This document shows, piece after piece, positions 1-10,309 of a DNA stretch of 64,000 nt (its first letter is position 1; each line of letters opens with the position of its first letter). The translations under genes were made by a program, and so were the position numbers. The stretch spans positions 21,461,936 through 21,525,935 of the forward strand of contig CAIIXF020000006.1 in NCBI GenBank assembly GCA_903813345.2, read 5' to 3'. This stretch comes from Owenia fusiformis (lineage: Eukaryota; Annelida; Polychaeta; Sabellida; Oweniidae). Below the pieces are notes generated by a model. That model did no database searches. It saw only the letters and a program-made list of their open reading frames with translations, and was not told where the DNA came from.

Positions 1-16
1 CCTTTTTATGGCTAAC

Positions 17-1205
17 CTGAACAAGATCTCCAAATCTCAGTTTATATGATCCCCCGTAGAGCGAGCAAGAGAAGGATTTATCTTTTCCCAGAGGATACGC
101 TTGTGAAATGTCATGGAAACGAGTGTAACACGGCCCACTGATTGATGTGATCGGAATGTTACCGGTGTAGAATACGAGTGTATGCTCCTCAATAAGAGGT
201 GTTACTGATGCTGCCATCTGAAAAATGTTGTATTTTAAGTTAAATGTGTAGTTTCAGCAATTTGGTTACAGAGTATTTTGTTATATTTTCAAATACATGA
301 TAAACTTTTCTTTCCATACATTGTAATGTATTGGTATAAAACCTGTCTTATTATATTACTGAAATTCGATAAAAAATGTTCTAAAAGCATATTTTGCCAT
401 TACTTTCGCCAACATTCTGAAATCGGGTCAACTGATTTAACCACAAATCTACAAAAGGTCTGAAATGGGACAACATAATTATAATCAAACAAGGCTATTG
501 TTTTCGGTCTACGTTTAACTGAATTCTTTTGGAAAAAATAGGCTCTTGACATTATAAGTCATCTACACTCTTATTTAGTTCTTCCCACTTTATATTGAGA
601 CCTACTGCAAGCGTCTGAAGAGCCTCAACATTCTGGTATTTCGAATTACCTTTTGCATCTGTCACCGCTAAAAGTCGTATCCAAACACCGGTTAAATGCC
701 GATCCAAGACATTTCACAACCGTATTCTCCAATAATGGGGCACCAGTGACATTCGTATTCTCAAAAATTCAAAGATGTATCATATTTGGACAGAGCAGGC
801 TAAATTATTTAAAATATTCATGACTAATTCGTAGATCTAGCTATATATTATACATAAGATGTGTCATCCTCTTCGGAGTTGCGTTGTGTTACACAAAAAC
901 TGATCAAAGATGCTGGAAACTAGGATTTTAAGGCTTCAATCTAATATTAATACGTTTTCTCTTGATTAAGGCCCCTTGTGATATGCCTGGCATTATAAGT
1001 ATACCAAGTATCATTCATTGACCAAGTAGGATAAAAAGAAAACGTTCGAAAGTGTTCATAAAAAGCAAGTACTCACCTCGTCTGTTTATAGGAACAGAAA
1101 TACGGTCACACTCGTAAGCTTAGAACCGGTCATACTCAATATACGCGGATACTCTAGTTACCCGTGAATACTTACGGTCAAAGTGGGATCTTCATTAGCC
1201 GCCAT
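17..1205 (-). CDS. 5' end of an unrecognised gene (exons 1 and 2; continues beyond base 1)
   Basis: Two exons fit together in phase 0. Exon 1 is 1205-1176: ATG in a good context (aaaATGG), ten codons reading MAANEDPTLT, then a perfect donor gtaagt. Exon 2 is 217-17: acceptor tttttcag, 67 open codons starting MAASVTPLIEEHTLVFYTGN and ending near LRFGDLVQ, then a possible donor gttagc at 16-11. The frame also stays open to base 1, so the exon could run on. The other two frames of exon 2 have early stops. Exon 2 contains the motifs GPCYTRFHDIS and SFSCSLYGG; I do not recognise the family and propose no function. Exon 2 also begins with ATG, so an alternative start there is possible. Intron 1 (218-1175) holds broken coding remnants. 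The splice logic is seen in the sequence; existence of the gene is inference. Confidence 0.6.
541..780 (-). pseudogene. broken coding remnant in intron 1, possible transposase C-terminus
   Basis: Two overlapping minus-strand frames read like protein. One starts ENTNVTGAPLLENTVVKCLG. The other, shifted, continues VWIRLLAVTDAKGNSKYQNV and ends about 25 codons later in SVDDL and a stop. The second part loosely resembles the C-terminal region of hAT-like transposases, where a tryptophan, an aspartate and a glycine precede a KYxNL-like segment. That comparison is from memory of the family pattern and is weak. A frameshift between the halves argues against a working gene. Confidence 0.3.
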
Positions 1206-1320
1206 TTTATTTCGCTCCGCAGCATTTCTGCGTGAATGAGACGCTCCGTCGTGCATGTAAGAGCGTTTGGGTTGGACACCGTGTTATAAAGACTGTCTGC
1301 TTTTACTTCAAAATCGACTT
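1203..1320 (-). promoter_or_regulatory. putative core promoter and 5'UTR of the left-edge gene
   Basis: Reading the minus strand, a TATA-like TTTATAA lies at 1290-1284 and a short leader ends at the start codon at 1205. The start codon sits inside AAAATGGCGGC, the form of YY1-type elements that overlap translation starts in many animal housekeeping genes. The surrounding 80 bases are richer in CpG than the flanks. The motifs are visible; promoter activity is inferred. Confidence 0.35.
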
Positions 1321-1557
1321 ATCGTGTGTGTTCACATCCTTCTTTGTCTTTGTAAAGTCTTTGTAACGATCTTTGTAAGTAAGCCTAGTTCATACCTTTC
1401 AATTACTGAGTGTTTACGGTGCCAACGTGTTATAATTGCGAACTAATAGCGAGAGTTATAAATTACCTCTGCTATAGAAACAATAGAATTATTCCGAAAT
1501 TAGCGCTGATTTTTATAAAGACGACATACATCAAATATTTATTCTGTTCCTTGTTAT

Positions 1558-1830
1558 AGACTGAAAAAACAATTGGGTAAAAGTAATGCACTTAAATTCT
1601 CATCTCCGACTGGTTGAAAGTTGAAGTTTGCTTCAAGCAAAGCTTGCATCCGATTCAGGAATTCATCACGTTCTTATTTATATCGACACAATGAAGTCCC
1701 GCAGAGACACGTCCAAACTATCTGTGATACTTGATCCCTTTGTTATATAAACCCAAGCAATATCTTTAGGTTGAAACTGAATATGATGCCTTTAGTCTTT
1801 TACGTCTTCAGCTTAAACATGGTCCCTAAA
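1558..1830 (-). pseudogene. broken coding remnant, unrecognised
   Basis: On the minus strand one frame gives an open stretch beginning HHIQFQPKDIAWVYITKGSS and running about 36 codons. A one-base shift then continues with ERDEFLNRMQALLEANFNFQ and stops at 1559. Together they look like one coding region broken by a frameshift. No family is recognised. It lies upstream of the left-edge gene's start, so it is not part of that gene. Confidence 0.3.
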
Positions 1831-1999
1831 CTACGATCTAAACCTTAGTGGATGGTTCTAAATACTCACGAATATATGCAGAGCTCCTTAGATTTATAAC
1901 CCAATACATCTGTAGCTCTATTTGTAGTTGAATGTTATGACTTAGAATAAGAAAAGAGGTACGAACGACAATGTGTCAAGGCTCTTCAATATGTGTCAA

Positions 2000-3980
2000 G
2001 AGTATAAAAAGCTAAATTGCCCCCACATTTGCTGGTGGCACTTGAAACGACCATTGGGTATAATATGTAGCTGAAATGTGCACGTCATTTTGAGGTCATA
2101 TTCTCAGACAATGTTTTTTTCTCCAAACAGTTCAAACCTTTGCTGGCCAATTCTCAGTGAACAAATCTGGTACGAAATAGACAAAATTGTTTCTATCACT
2201 TATGCCTAACAAGCTGAGAAATTGATTGATTTAAGCACTAAATAACTATACTTTCTAAGTGTCAATTGCCAAGTGCCTGGTTGCTTATAAATTGCAACCC
2301 AGAGTTTCTATTGGATTATATAGAAAAACCTGTCGCAAAAATTACCAAGAACAGGCAAATAAAAAATAATGGCAGTTTCTTGTAAAGTGTATAACTTCCC
2401 GTGTGGCACTTAAATGCAGATATATAATACAATATGCAGAAGCCTTTAAGCAGCTTAATAAGTATTTGAACAAAGTGCTACCATTTACACATCTAATAGT
2501 TTTAAACACATAACGATAATTTCTTTCTCTCATAGGCCAAACTAAATACATAACTATCCATATGATGCTGAACAAATATTTCACTTATCTAGGTGAACAC
2601 AAAACCCAGGTGCATCTTTCAGTAATGATTTTCTACGAAGTCAAATGTGAAAAGTGAAACTGCTCCGTCGTAAAGGATAAACAATTAATTTTTTTTATAA
2701 AAAGGCCCAATATATCGAGATCTACCTTCAAATTTATGCTAAAAACATGTGTAAATATCATCATGTCATCATATCGTGCCATTAAAGTTAAAAATAAAAT
2801 AAATGGTACATTTTAGAGTATGATACTCTGGAGCCGTTTTCAATAGCTTTTACTCCTATTTAGTAGCTATATTGGACTTCATACAGAGGTGAAGATCATC
2901 CGCAAATGATACATTGCATGAAATAGGTTATTGTCTTTGGTTTAACGAACATGTTGGTTAAAAAATAAATTGCATGCTCTGTCATGGCGGACAACGCTTT
3001 CGATCGCATCCGTGGAAGCATATCGTAAAATGATATCTTTTTTATTAGAATAGCTAATTTGTATCTATATTTTGAACACAATTGTCAATTTATGAAAGTA
3101 CGATAGAACAGAAAGTACACATCTCATGGGAAATGTTTTAGAAATACTTTTAATCCACTTTTCTATGTACCTTCTTTAAGTGCTTTAGTTTCAATAAACT
3201 AGAAGGCACAATGAATGCTCCTTCTATGAATTACACAGATTTCCCTGGTGATCAAGGGATCATGATTGATCAGAATTTGTTCACAGTTTGGAGTGACCAA
3301 AATTCAAAGCTTGATTCGTTTCTAGACTTGGTAGAACATTATCTGGTTTTTAAATTCCTCAATTAATAATAAAAACTAAAAATACAATAAACCCAACGCA
3401 TTAAATGCCATATCTGCAGCTGACTAGAATAAAATCCCATATCTTAACATGTTTTGATTCACAGAATAGGCAGTATTGACCAAGTATCCATCGTTGGAAC
3501 TAGATAGACGTGAAAATGTCGAGACAAATGTCCCCTAAAATCACTCATTTTAGCTGATATTCATGTCATATTCACCCCCTTCTCAGGTAAAACATGTGAA
3601 TAAATCTACGCACGCATCACCTCGTTGACCCTATTATCGGTTACTACAACACATTTGGTAATTGCTTCTCATCCCATGTCAAATGGAAGATACGAGCGGA
3701 TGAATATTATGTATACATGTGCAGTCTGGATTGACTTACAAACATTAACATTTTGTACAATCATCGGCGTACAGTTGTGCTAGTTCTAGACAAAGCTTAC
3801 TAATACGCCATCTATTTACCGACATTTGTGGTAAATTGAAAGGTGTCGTTATAAGGACAAGATGTCTACTTCATTATATCATGGACTTGTTTTATACCTT
3901 GTTTAATATCTAACTGGCTCTGACTGTGAAGATGACTGATATATAATGTATAAAACACACAAAATATTAAGAATAATTTT
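2000..3980. other. intergenic or intronic DNA, nothing recognised
   Basis: AT-rich sequence without a supportable gene, repeat or RNA. Short open frames occur on both strands (for example 2342-2584 minus) but show no convincing protein character or splice signals. Confidence 0.5.
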
Positions 3981-3986
3981 ACTTAC

Positions 3987-4245
3987 TCGGGATAATGTCG
4001 CACATTCTTCAGTTGAGTTTGCAGCAGTGCGCAGGTGCGTAAATCCGATGAATCGACAGCTCTTCTGCGTGCCACTGGGGCGACGACCTCTTCTGAGACA
4101 TGAGCAAGCTGGTTTGTGAATACATGGGACGGTGTGGACTGGATACTAGCCAGGGAGGAGCGTCTCCGCGAAGCCATATAGCGCGAGGCAGCACCCCCTA
4201 TCATATTATTGTTGTTATTGGGGGTTGCCCTTACCTGACTTGGCA
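3987..4245 (-). CDS. candidate internal coding exon, Ser/Arg-rich, unrecognised
   Basis: Bounded by a good acceptor (ttctgtaatttcag) just above 4245 and a perfect donor gtaagt just below 3987. One frame is open throughout the 259 bases, with an Asn run (NNNNN), then SRYMASRRRSSLASIQSTPS, then VAPVARRRAVDSSDLRTC near the end. The exon enters in phase 1 and leaves in phase 2. The RRRSS-type sequence looks like a disordered, phosphorylatable region. An internal CAGgtaagg at 4234 could act as an alternative donor. A second frame is partly open (4009-4194) but looks less like protein. Phase agrees with the candidate exon at 6434-6812. I cannot name a protein. Confidence 0.45.
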
Positions 4246-6371
4246 CTGAAATTACAGAAGATAATCAAAGTAGACAAAAAGGGTTATTTTGCATTACATG
4301 GTTTCTAAATGACAAGGAAGAGATACATGCAGATATTTTCTATCTTCCTATTTTTCTTAGATCATAATTGGTATACGAGGGATTTTTCCTCGTATATGTG
4401 TATTCATGAAGCTGCAGTACTCTGAGTGCACACACTCTTTTGAAGTCAAAAACCTTTTTCAACTTACTATCCCAAAGCTAATCTCTTTTACAAGTTGTTC
4501 AAAGATCTTAGAAATGTTACAAATGTTGCACCACATAAGTCCAACTTTAGGAAGGAATATCTAAGCAACAAGAAAGAGGTCTTGACTTCTGTAATTAACT
4601 GTTGCAGAAAAGGATACAGAGTGTGAATACTTGAAGTAATCAATTCAATGAACATGCCAATATTTATTTCAAAAAATATATGATCAACTGTTAAGTAGTT
4701 GAACTTAAACGCTCGTGCAGATATCATATCCATTCGTGATGATAAAAATCATATCACTCATAAATCATAGGATATCCTCTATATCTATGAATCATCATGC
4801 CAGTTGAGTTTTGGAAAATGCAAGTTACATATTCGCTTTGCTGTATCAGTCTAATAAATCGACATATTATATATATATATACTGGTATCTGCAAATATCA
4901 ATTGTAAGCTAATCCACAGGTGGATATTATTCAGGCCATCATTTAGACTAACTGCAATTGAATAGAAAATTAAAACCATCTCTATAAATAGTTTAATCTC
5001 CGGTTGTGCGAATTCGAAGTGAGATACTGAAAGTTTTCCAAACTCACTACTCGCAAATGAAAACACAACTTACTATTGTCAATTAAAAACAGTTTACTAT
5101 TGTCAATTAAAAATATATGCCTCCTTATAGCTTCTTCTTTAAATAAATTCAATGACATCCTATGGTAGACAAGTACAAGCACATGCATTGGCCTACGTAA
5201 GAAATGTACCAGAGACAGCTGGCTCTGCTTAACTGATTAGTTCAATGATTTCATACAAGATGACACAAAAATACAATCCATGAACAAAACGTCTACTTTT
5301 AATATAAATATTTAAATCTAATAAATAACACTGATTTCAAAACGAAGACAAAGCGAAAGAAAGCTAATCCATGGATAACATGACGGAAACTGGTTTAATA
5401 TGTATCCCAATACCAAGCAAGAACATTGAAATGCTCCCCATTGAACACCTCATCGAAAAGAGCAAAATGAAAATTCCTTCATTAGTGACAACGCGTACAA
5501 AAACAGTGGTTTGCATTTTTGTGTCACCCTGTACTTTTACATATACATAGGAGGAAACAAATTGCATGGCGCCATGTTTATATCAGAAACATCTGCCACT
5601 AGACAAGGTTTGTAAATGTGCATTGGATCGCATTCCAACAAACATGAAGAAAACAGTTTGAAACTGGCCCAATCAGCTCTATGAAAACGTACGATGTATC
5701 CTCTTTTCAATATACTTCATATACTGTACAAATTGGAGGATGCATCTCAAGTTGACTAGGTTCGTACAGTGAAATAGTATCTCCTTCCTTTTTGAAGAAG
5801 GAAAGCAATGAACGAAACTGTTTGGTATTAATAATGAAAGACTATGACTATGAGTGTTCAGTACGGCGTCGAAGATCCGTTGATTAGATTGTTTATATAG
5901 TTTGATTAATTTTAAGGATAATCTGTAATTTCAATAGCTACCCTAATTTAATTAATCTAATTTAAGAAGAGGTCCAACTCTGATCATCTGATTATTCTGA
6001 TGAGTGACTCGAGTATGAAAGGACGGGACTCATTGGCAATCCCGTTATTTGACAGTGTGGACCCCGGTATGTTATTAATTCGAAGGAAAAGACTCAGGCT
6101 ATATATGTATAAGAGAGGTTGTCTGGGGTCACTAGTATTTATCGTGTCTGGCTAGTTAGTCCAGGTAGTAGTTATAGTTATTAAGACCATAGGTATTATC
6201 AATTTATTGTCAACATGTTATGTCGTATTCCATGTTCAACACATTGTCGATGGATTTACAACTTGTATTTGAAGTTGGACATATGGCATGAGCTAGTTTC
6301 AAGGGTTGTAACACAAAACCACTTATCATTTGTAGATTCAGTGATCTATATTACATTACTGGTAGTATTGA
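4246..6371. other. AT-rich stretch, no gene seen
   Basis: Contains a short AT run near 4868-4880, a 23-bp tandem duplication at 5067-5113, and a stretch at 6000-6130 with inverted ACGGGA/TCCCGT arms and a TATA-like ctatatatg. No supportable coding region on either strand. If 6434-6812 and 3987-4245 are exons of one gene, this is intron. Confidence 0.45.
5067..5113. repeat. tandem duplication, about 23-bp unit
   Basis: The unit ttactattgtcaattaaaaa occurs twice in a row. Confidence 0.7.
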
Positions 6372-6812
6372 TTAACAAAATAAACGTCGGTCATTATCTT
6401 GTAAAATCAATATGGTTTCAAATTCAACCTCACCTGCTTTAGGTTTTGAAAATTCTAACTCGGCAGATTCGTCAATCATTTTGCGCATATTATATCTCTT
6501 TTTAGGAATCCAAACTCGTGACCATATTTCAAATTTGGTTGGATCACGTAGGTCGTCTCCATCAGAGGACAAACTGGCCTTGCGCTTGAATCTAAATCGA
6601 TCCAAGGGGGTTTTATCCTTGTGTGAATCTCTGTGCGATTCAGATTCTATTGAACTCTCGTAGGGCGTGTATGCGTCTCTTTTGTCGAACCCAAACTCTG
6701 TTTCTACATCAGAAGCAACTGCTTCTTTATCGGGTGAGTGAAGGTTGAATGGTTTGGGGTCAGCCTGACCAGTTGATTCGTAAGGAATCTTGAAAAAGTC
6801 ATCATAATCCAT
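6372..6812 (-). CDS. 146-codon ORF, probably a first coding exon ending at 6434
   Basis: Starts MDYDDFFKIPYESTGQADPK with a good start context (gtcaaaATGG). The composition is acidic then basic, with ESESHRDSHKDK, FRFKRKASLSSDGDD and WIPKKRYNMRKMIDES; no membrane segment. Read straight through, it ends at 6372 after RRLFC. A strong donor, GCAGgtgagg at 6434, suggests instead that the exon stops there after about 126 codons in phase 1, which fits the acceptor phase of the exon at 3987-4245. A TATA-like TTTATAAAT lies only about 22-30 bases upstream of the ATG, so either the leader is almost absent or that motif is accidental. The product is unrecognised, perhaps a disordered nuclear or cytoplasmic tail. 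The antisense frame (6412-6663) is a shadow. Confidence 0.45.
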   Translation of the reverse strand: MDYDDFFKIPYESTGQADPKPFNLHSPDKEAVASDVETEFGFDKRDAYTPYESSIESESHRDSHKDKTPLDRFRFKRKASLSSDGDDLRDPTKFEIWSRVWIPKKRYNMRKMIDESAELEFSKPKAGEVEFETILILQDNDRRLFC

Positions 6813-6899
6813 TTTGACAGATAAGGTTTCGCATTTATAAAATGTTTTGTGTTATTGTCAAATTAATTTCAAACATCAACTGTTAAGACCATGTCGTGT

Positions 6900-8476
6900 G
6901 TTTTAAATCCAATCCGGATCCACGGCACATGTTTGTAGATCACAATTAAAAGCGGGAACTATATTACAAATTGCTAGTCTCTATATGCATTAAGCATTTC
7001 AAGCGCATATATTTATAATTTTATTTCATCGGATACAGACTCTGTATCATCCAGCAGTTTTTTTTCTTGCCTACATATATTAATTCAGCTATTATCCATC
7101 GAATTCAATGTTGTTATCAAGACTATATACTTCTGACTGGAACCTTCATTTTTAATCCAATGACATTAAGTATCGGATGTAATATATTGATACATAGGTT
7201 TGTATGCGTTTCCTTTATTTGCTCTCCCTATATTGTGTTACATATGCAACATATGCTAGATTAATCATCAACCATCATAAATACTATCAATTATTTCTTA
7301 ATCCTTTGCCATGATCCTTTGAGATAAGATCAATTTTTGCAAATACTTCTGAAATATTCTTCATTACCCACATCACCTGTTGAATATATCTATAACAAAT
7401 CATACGTATTCATGTCTGGCTCAAAATATAAAATGCGTGTTAGTAATAAATGTAATGGAATCGTTGTAACTTGGATTATGCAGTTATCGGTAGTTTATAA
7501 ATACAGGTGTAGTGTCTGAAATATTAACATTGAAGTATTGTCCTGTTATACTAGACACAGCCGTTGCGGATGCATTATTAAAACTGCAATTACATTCATT
7601 TACTTCAGCAATGCGCACTCGTTCCGGCCCGTTGTTATTTTTTAAAGCGATTGTTGAATCTATAGCAAGCGTTGATTCACATTATGTTTTCATCAATTGT
7701 ATGATTAATGTCTCTTAATCAGTATTGTTAAAGAGATATATTGGCTGTATAGCTGTAGCATGCACAATGCATCTATTTATATCTGCTGCATCAACTGCAA
7801 TAAATTCCATGAGTTTTAATAAACATAATGACGATCTTTATTCCAGCGTTGTATTAATAAAAATTAAAATAATTACGGAATTCCCGGCATCGTATGACAG
7901 TTTTGAGTTTAGTGCATGTTACCTTGTATTCGCGGCTGCCGGCTACCTGATTAACATGCTATTTTATGACCAACTCATTTATATATGGATACTACCTTCC
8001 ATCATTCCATTAATATTTAGATACGTTTGCCATACAAAAGAAGGTTCATCCGGAAGCCGATAGTCGTTATTTGCATTCGCGAATACAAGATTATATACTC
8101 AAATGTGGTCGACCCACGCCTTTTCTTTGTTGGGGATTTTTTTAACACGCCCATCGTGAGATATAGAAGCTATCGGATCTAGATATAATCCATAATACAA
8201 AGTAAACACACTCGTTTTTCTATTTATAATACATTGATGTCAGTTTCTGCTAGTACAAATGTCGACTTTATAACATGAATTACTGTAACAGATAATATAC
8301 ACCATGCCTGATTGATCACATTACAGATGGGGTTTCCATGGCAGCCTATGTATATACATGGCACACTCATTTTCATGAACTGGTGTAGGAGCCCGTGCAG
8401 GAGGGATTTTGCTTTCAACTCTATGTCACTCTGAACTTTAAAGCGATCATGTGTCATTAATTCTCCTCGACACTGT
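6900..8476 (-). pseudogene. decayed coding region for a Cys- and sequon-rich, secreted-type protein
   Basis: One minus-strand frame, broken by many stops and at least two frameshifts, keeps protein-like sequence for about 1.5 kb. Segments in order include DRFKVQSDIELKAKSLLHG, APTPVHENECAMYIHRLPW, GLYLDPIASISHDGRVKKIP, NLVFANANNDYRLPDEPSFV, LNSKLSYDAGNSVIILIFIN, ECNCSFNNASATAVSSITGQ and IGRANKGNAYKPMYQYI. Spaced cysteines and N-glycosylation sequons (NTT, NAS, NIS, NDS) suggest an extracellular or glycoprotein origin. An acceptor-like tattacag precedes 8477. I do not recognise the family; host gene copy, retroelement or integrated viral remnants are all possible. The apparent plus-strand ORFs at 7512-8063 are shadows of this strand. 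Confidence 0.45.
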
Positions 8477-8689
8477 AATAATTAATTATACAAAGAGAAA
8501 TAGAATCACATTGAAATAAATCGGGTGGGATATTGCAGGGGCTTGCATAGGCTTGCAATTTTGATTTTTTTGCTCGCTTATGTCGCTATTGTACCCCCCT
8601 GATTGAAAACCGAAATTTATCTAAAATTGGCAAGGGAGTCGAAAGAAATTTTAACCTATTTCAGTTTTTAAAATTATCTTAAAACTGGA

Positions 8690-10306
8690 AAATGGGGATC
8701 AATTCGAAACAAAGCCATGTCTTCGTTTCGACATGACGGTCTTCCGGAAGGAGAATTTGATAAGGTGTCACTACGGTAAATCATTGAAAAATATTGAAAA
8801 AAATCACAAAATTCAAGTTCTGGGGTACATATCGCCATTTTTGAACGAACTAGCCCATACAATGACTATATTTCTGCGTTCCCCTATACATAACCTTCAT
8901 ATTGACACTATATTTAACATAGGGTTTGCGTCTCGATTTTAAAATATCACTACGCCAACATAGGGACTAATTTTTAGGTAGAATCCCTGCTTCACCGATG
9001 AAAATTAACGAATAAAGTAGTTCCAGTTTACGGGACTATATTCTTGTGATTTTTTTCTTAAAATGCCACATTTAGAAAGTACTTGGCCTCAGCTTTACAT
9101 ACATGCCTCAAATGGCCACATTGCATACACTTAAACCTACTATACACACCATTGAAGTTGGCATGGCTTCGTTTTTAAAGTATTAAAAAACATTGTCCTA
9201 CCCGGAAGTGGTATTTACCGGAGTGACACCATAAGAATTTTTTCTCGATTTTATCACTTTATCCCTCAAATTTCAATTGGAGTGCGTAGATTTCGATTTC
9301 GAAATATGATTACACCTACGGAAGACAAGCAGTAATTGTTCGGATAATTACAAATCAATTCCCTCGCTTAGGAAACAAAGACAATTTTTCAGAGAAACGA
9401 AGGCAGCGAGCACATGCGTTTTTGCAACAAAACAGAGCCATGGTCTACGATATTGTCATGCACCTTTCACTAGGGAAACGCACCATGTCACATATCTGGC
9501 ATGGTCTAATATTGTCAGTAACAATTCAAATATGGAGGTACTAGAACACTCTCCATACTACCTAGATAAAGCTCATCCGGTATTTACTGTAAGTAAGTAC
9601 TCCTAAAGAGTGGAGTGGCTCATATTTCACCACCTTTGATGAAAGTAAGAAAAATGTCGACACATCACTGGGTGAATGCACTAAGGACTGAAAAGATGAG
9701 TACAAACATTGGGTAGAGAGACACCTTAATAATTAAGAAGCTACTAAAATGTCTTCATTCCCTAAGCGAGGGGACTGATTTGTAAAATGTCGAAATAATT
9801 ATTCATTTTTGAGATGTAATCATATTTCAGAACTGGAACATACACAACGTAGGGGCCAAATAATAATAAGTTGAAATTTGAGATATAAAGGTGATAAATC
9901 AAGGAGAATTGGCTCCCAGAGTGCAACATCGATATTCTGTCCCATATATGGGCAAGTCCTGATCTAAAATTCGAATTCAAACAGCCGCCATTTTGTTTAC
10001 TTCAACATTTGAATTGTGAATTTTGGTCTCATTTCCAAACGAAAAATTCCAAAACTCACAAGAAATGATCGAGATATTTTGAACTGTTTAATTTGAATGT
10101 ATAGTCGGTTATAATTTCAGAAAGTAACGACATTTTGACGTTTTCATTGTTGGAAAATATCGAGTTTCGATCCTGGGAGCCAATCTTACTTGGTGATAAA
10201 TCAAGAAAACACTATTTAATCTAATCCTTCTACCTTACCGGAAGTCCTGCTGAAACGAAGACATAGTGTCGTCGTTTATGTCTTCGTTTCCAGATTATCT
10301 CCAGTG
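8690..10306. mobile_element. nested palindromic fold-back element
   Basis: The sequence near 8690 (ATGGGGATCAATTCGAAAC) matches, inverted and diverged, the end near 10306 (GTTTCCAGATTATCTCCAG). Inner arms 9194-9378 and 9755-10260 pair well: ATTCCCTCGCTTAGGAAACA at 9359 against the inverse at 9760-9775. The right arm is split by a later MITE (9901-10191). The left arm carries an extra inverted segment between about 8760 and 9190. No transposase is seen. A related, tidier element lies at 47705-48186. The exact left end is uncertain. Confidence 0.55.
9901..10191. mobile_element. 291-bp MITE with 11-bp target duplication
   Basis: Inverted ends AAGGAGAATTGGCTCCCA and AAGTAAGATTGGCTCCCA. The direct repeat GGTGATAAATC flanks it exactly (9890-9900 and 10192-10202). 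The uninterrupted target is visible, inverted, in the partner palindrome arm near 9246-9262. Same family as 25374-25553. A duplication of 9-11 bp is the range known for Mutator-like elements; that assignment is inferred. Confidence 0.75.
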
Positions 10307-10309
10307 CAT

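Noticed and set aside
5997-6060. Possible hammerhead ribozyme (CTGATGAG ... GAAA with a stem ACGGGA/TCCCGT)
   Set aside because: The bases between CTGATGA and GAAA do not form a proper stem II, and the next stem does not abut GAAA as the core requires.
7512-8063. Plus-strand ORFs of 68 and 112 codons in one frame, membrane-like
   Set aside because: The opposite strand reads much more like protein over the same bases, so these are shadows of a broken minus-strand gene.
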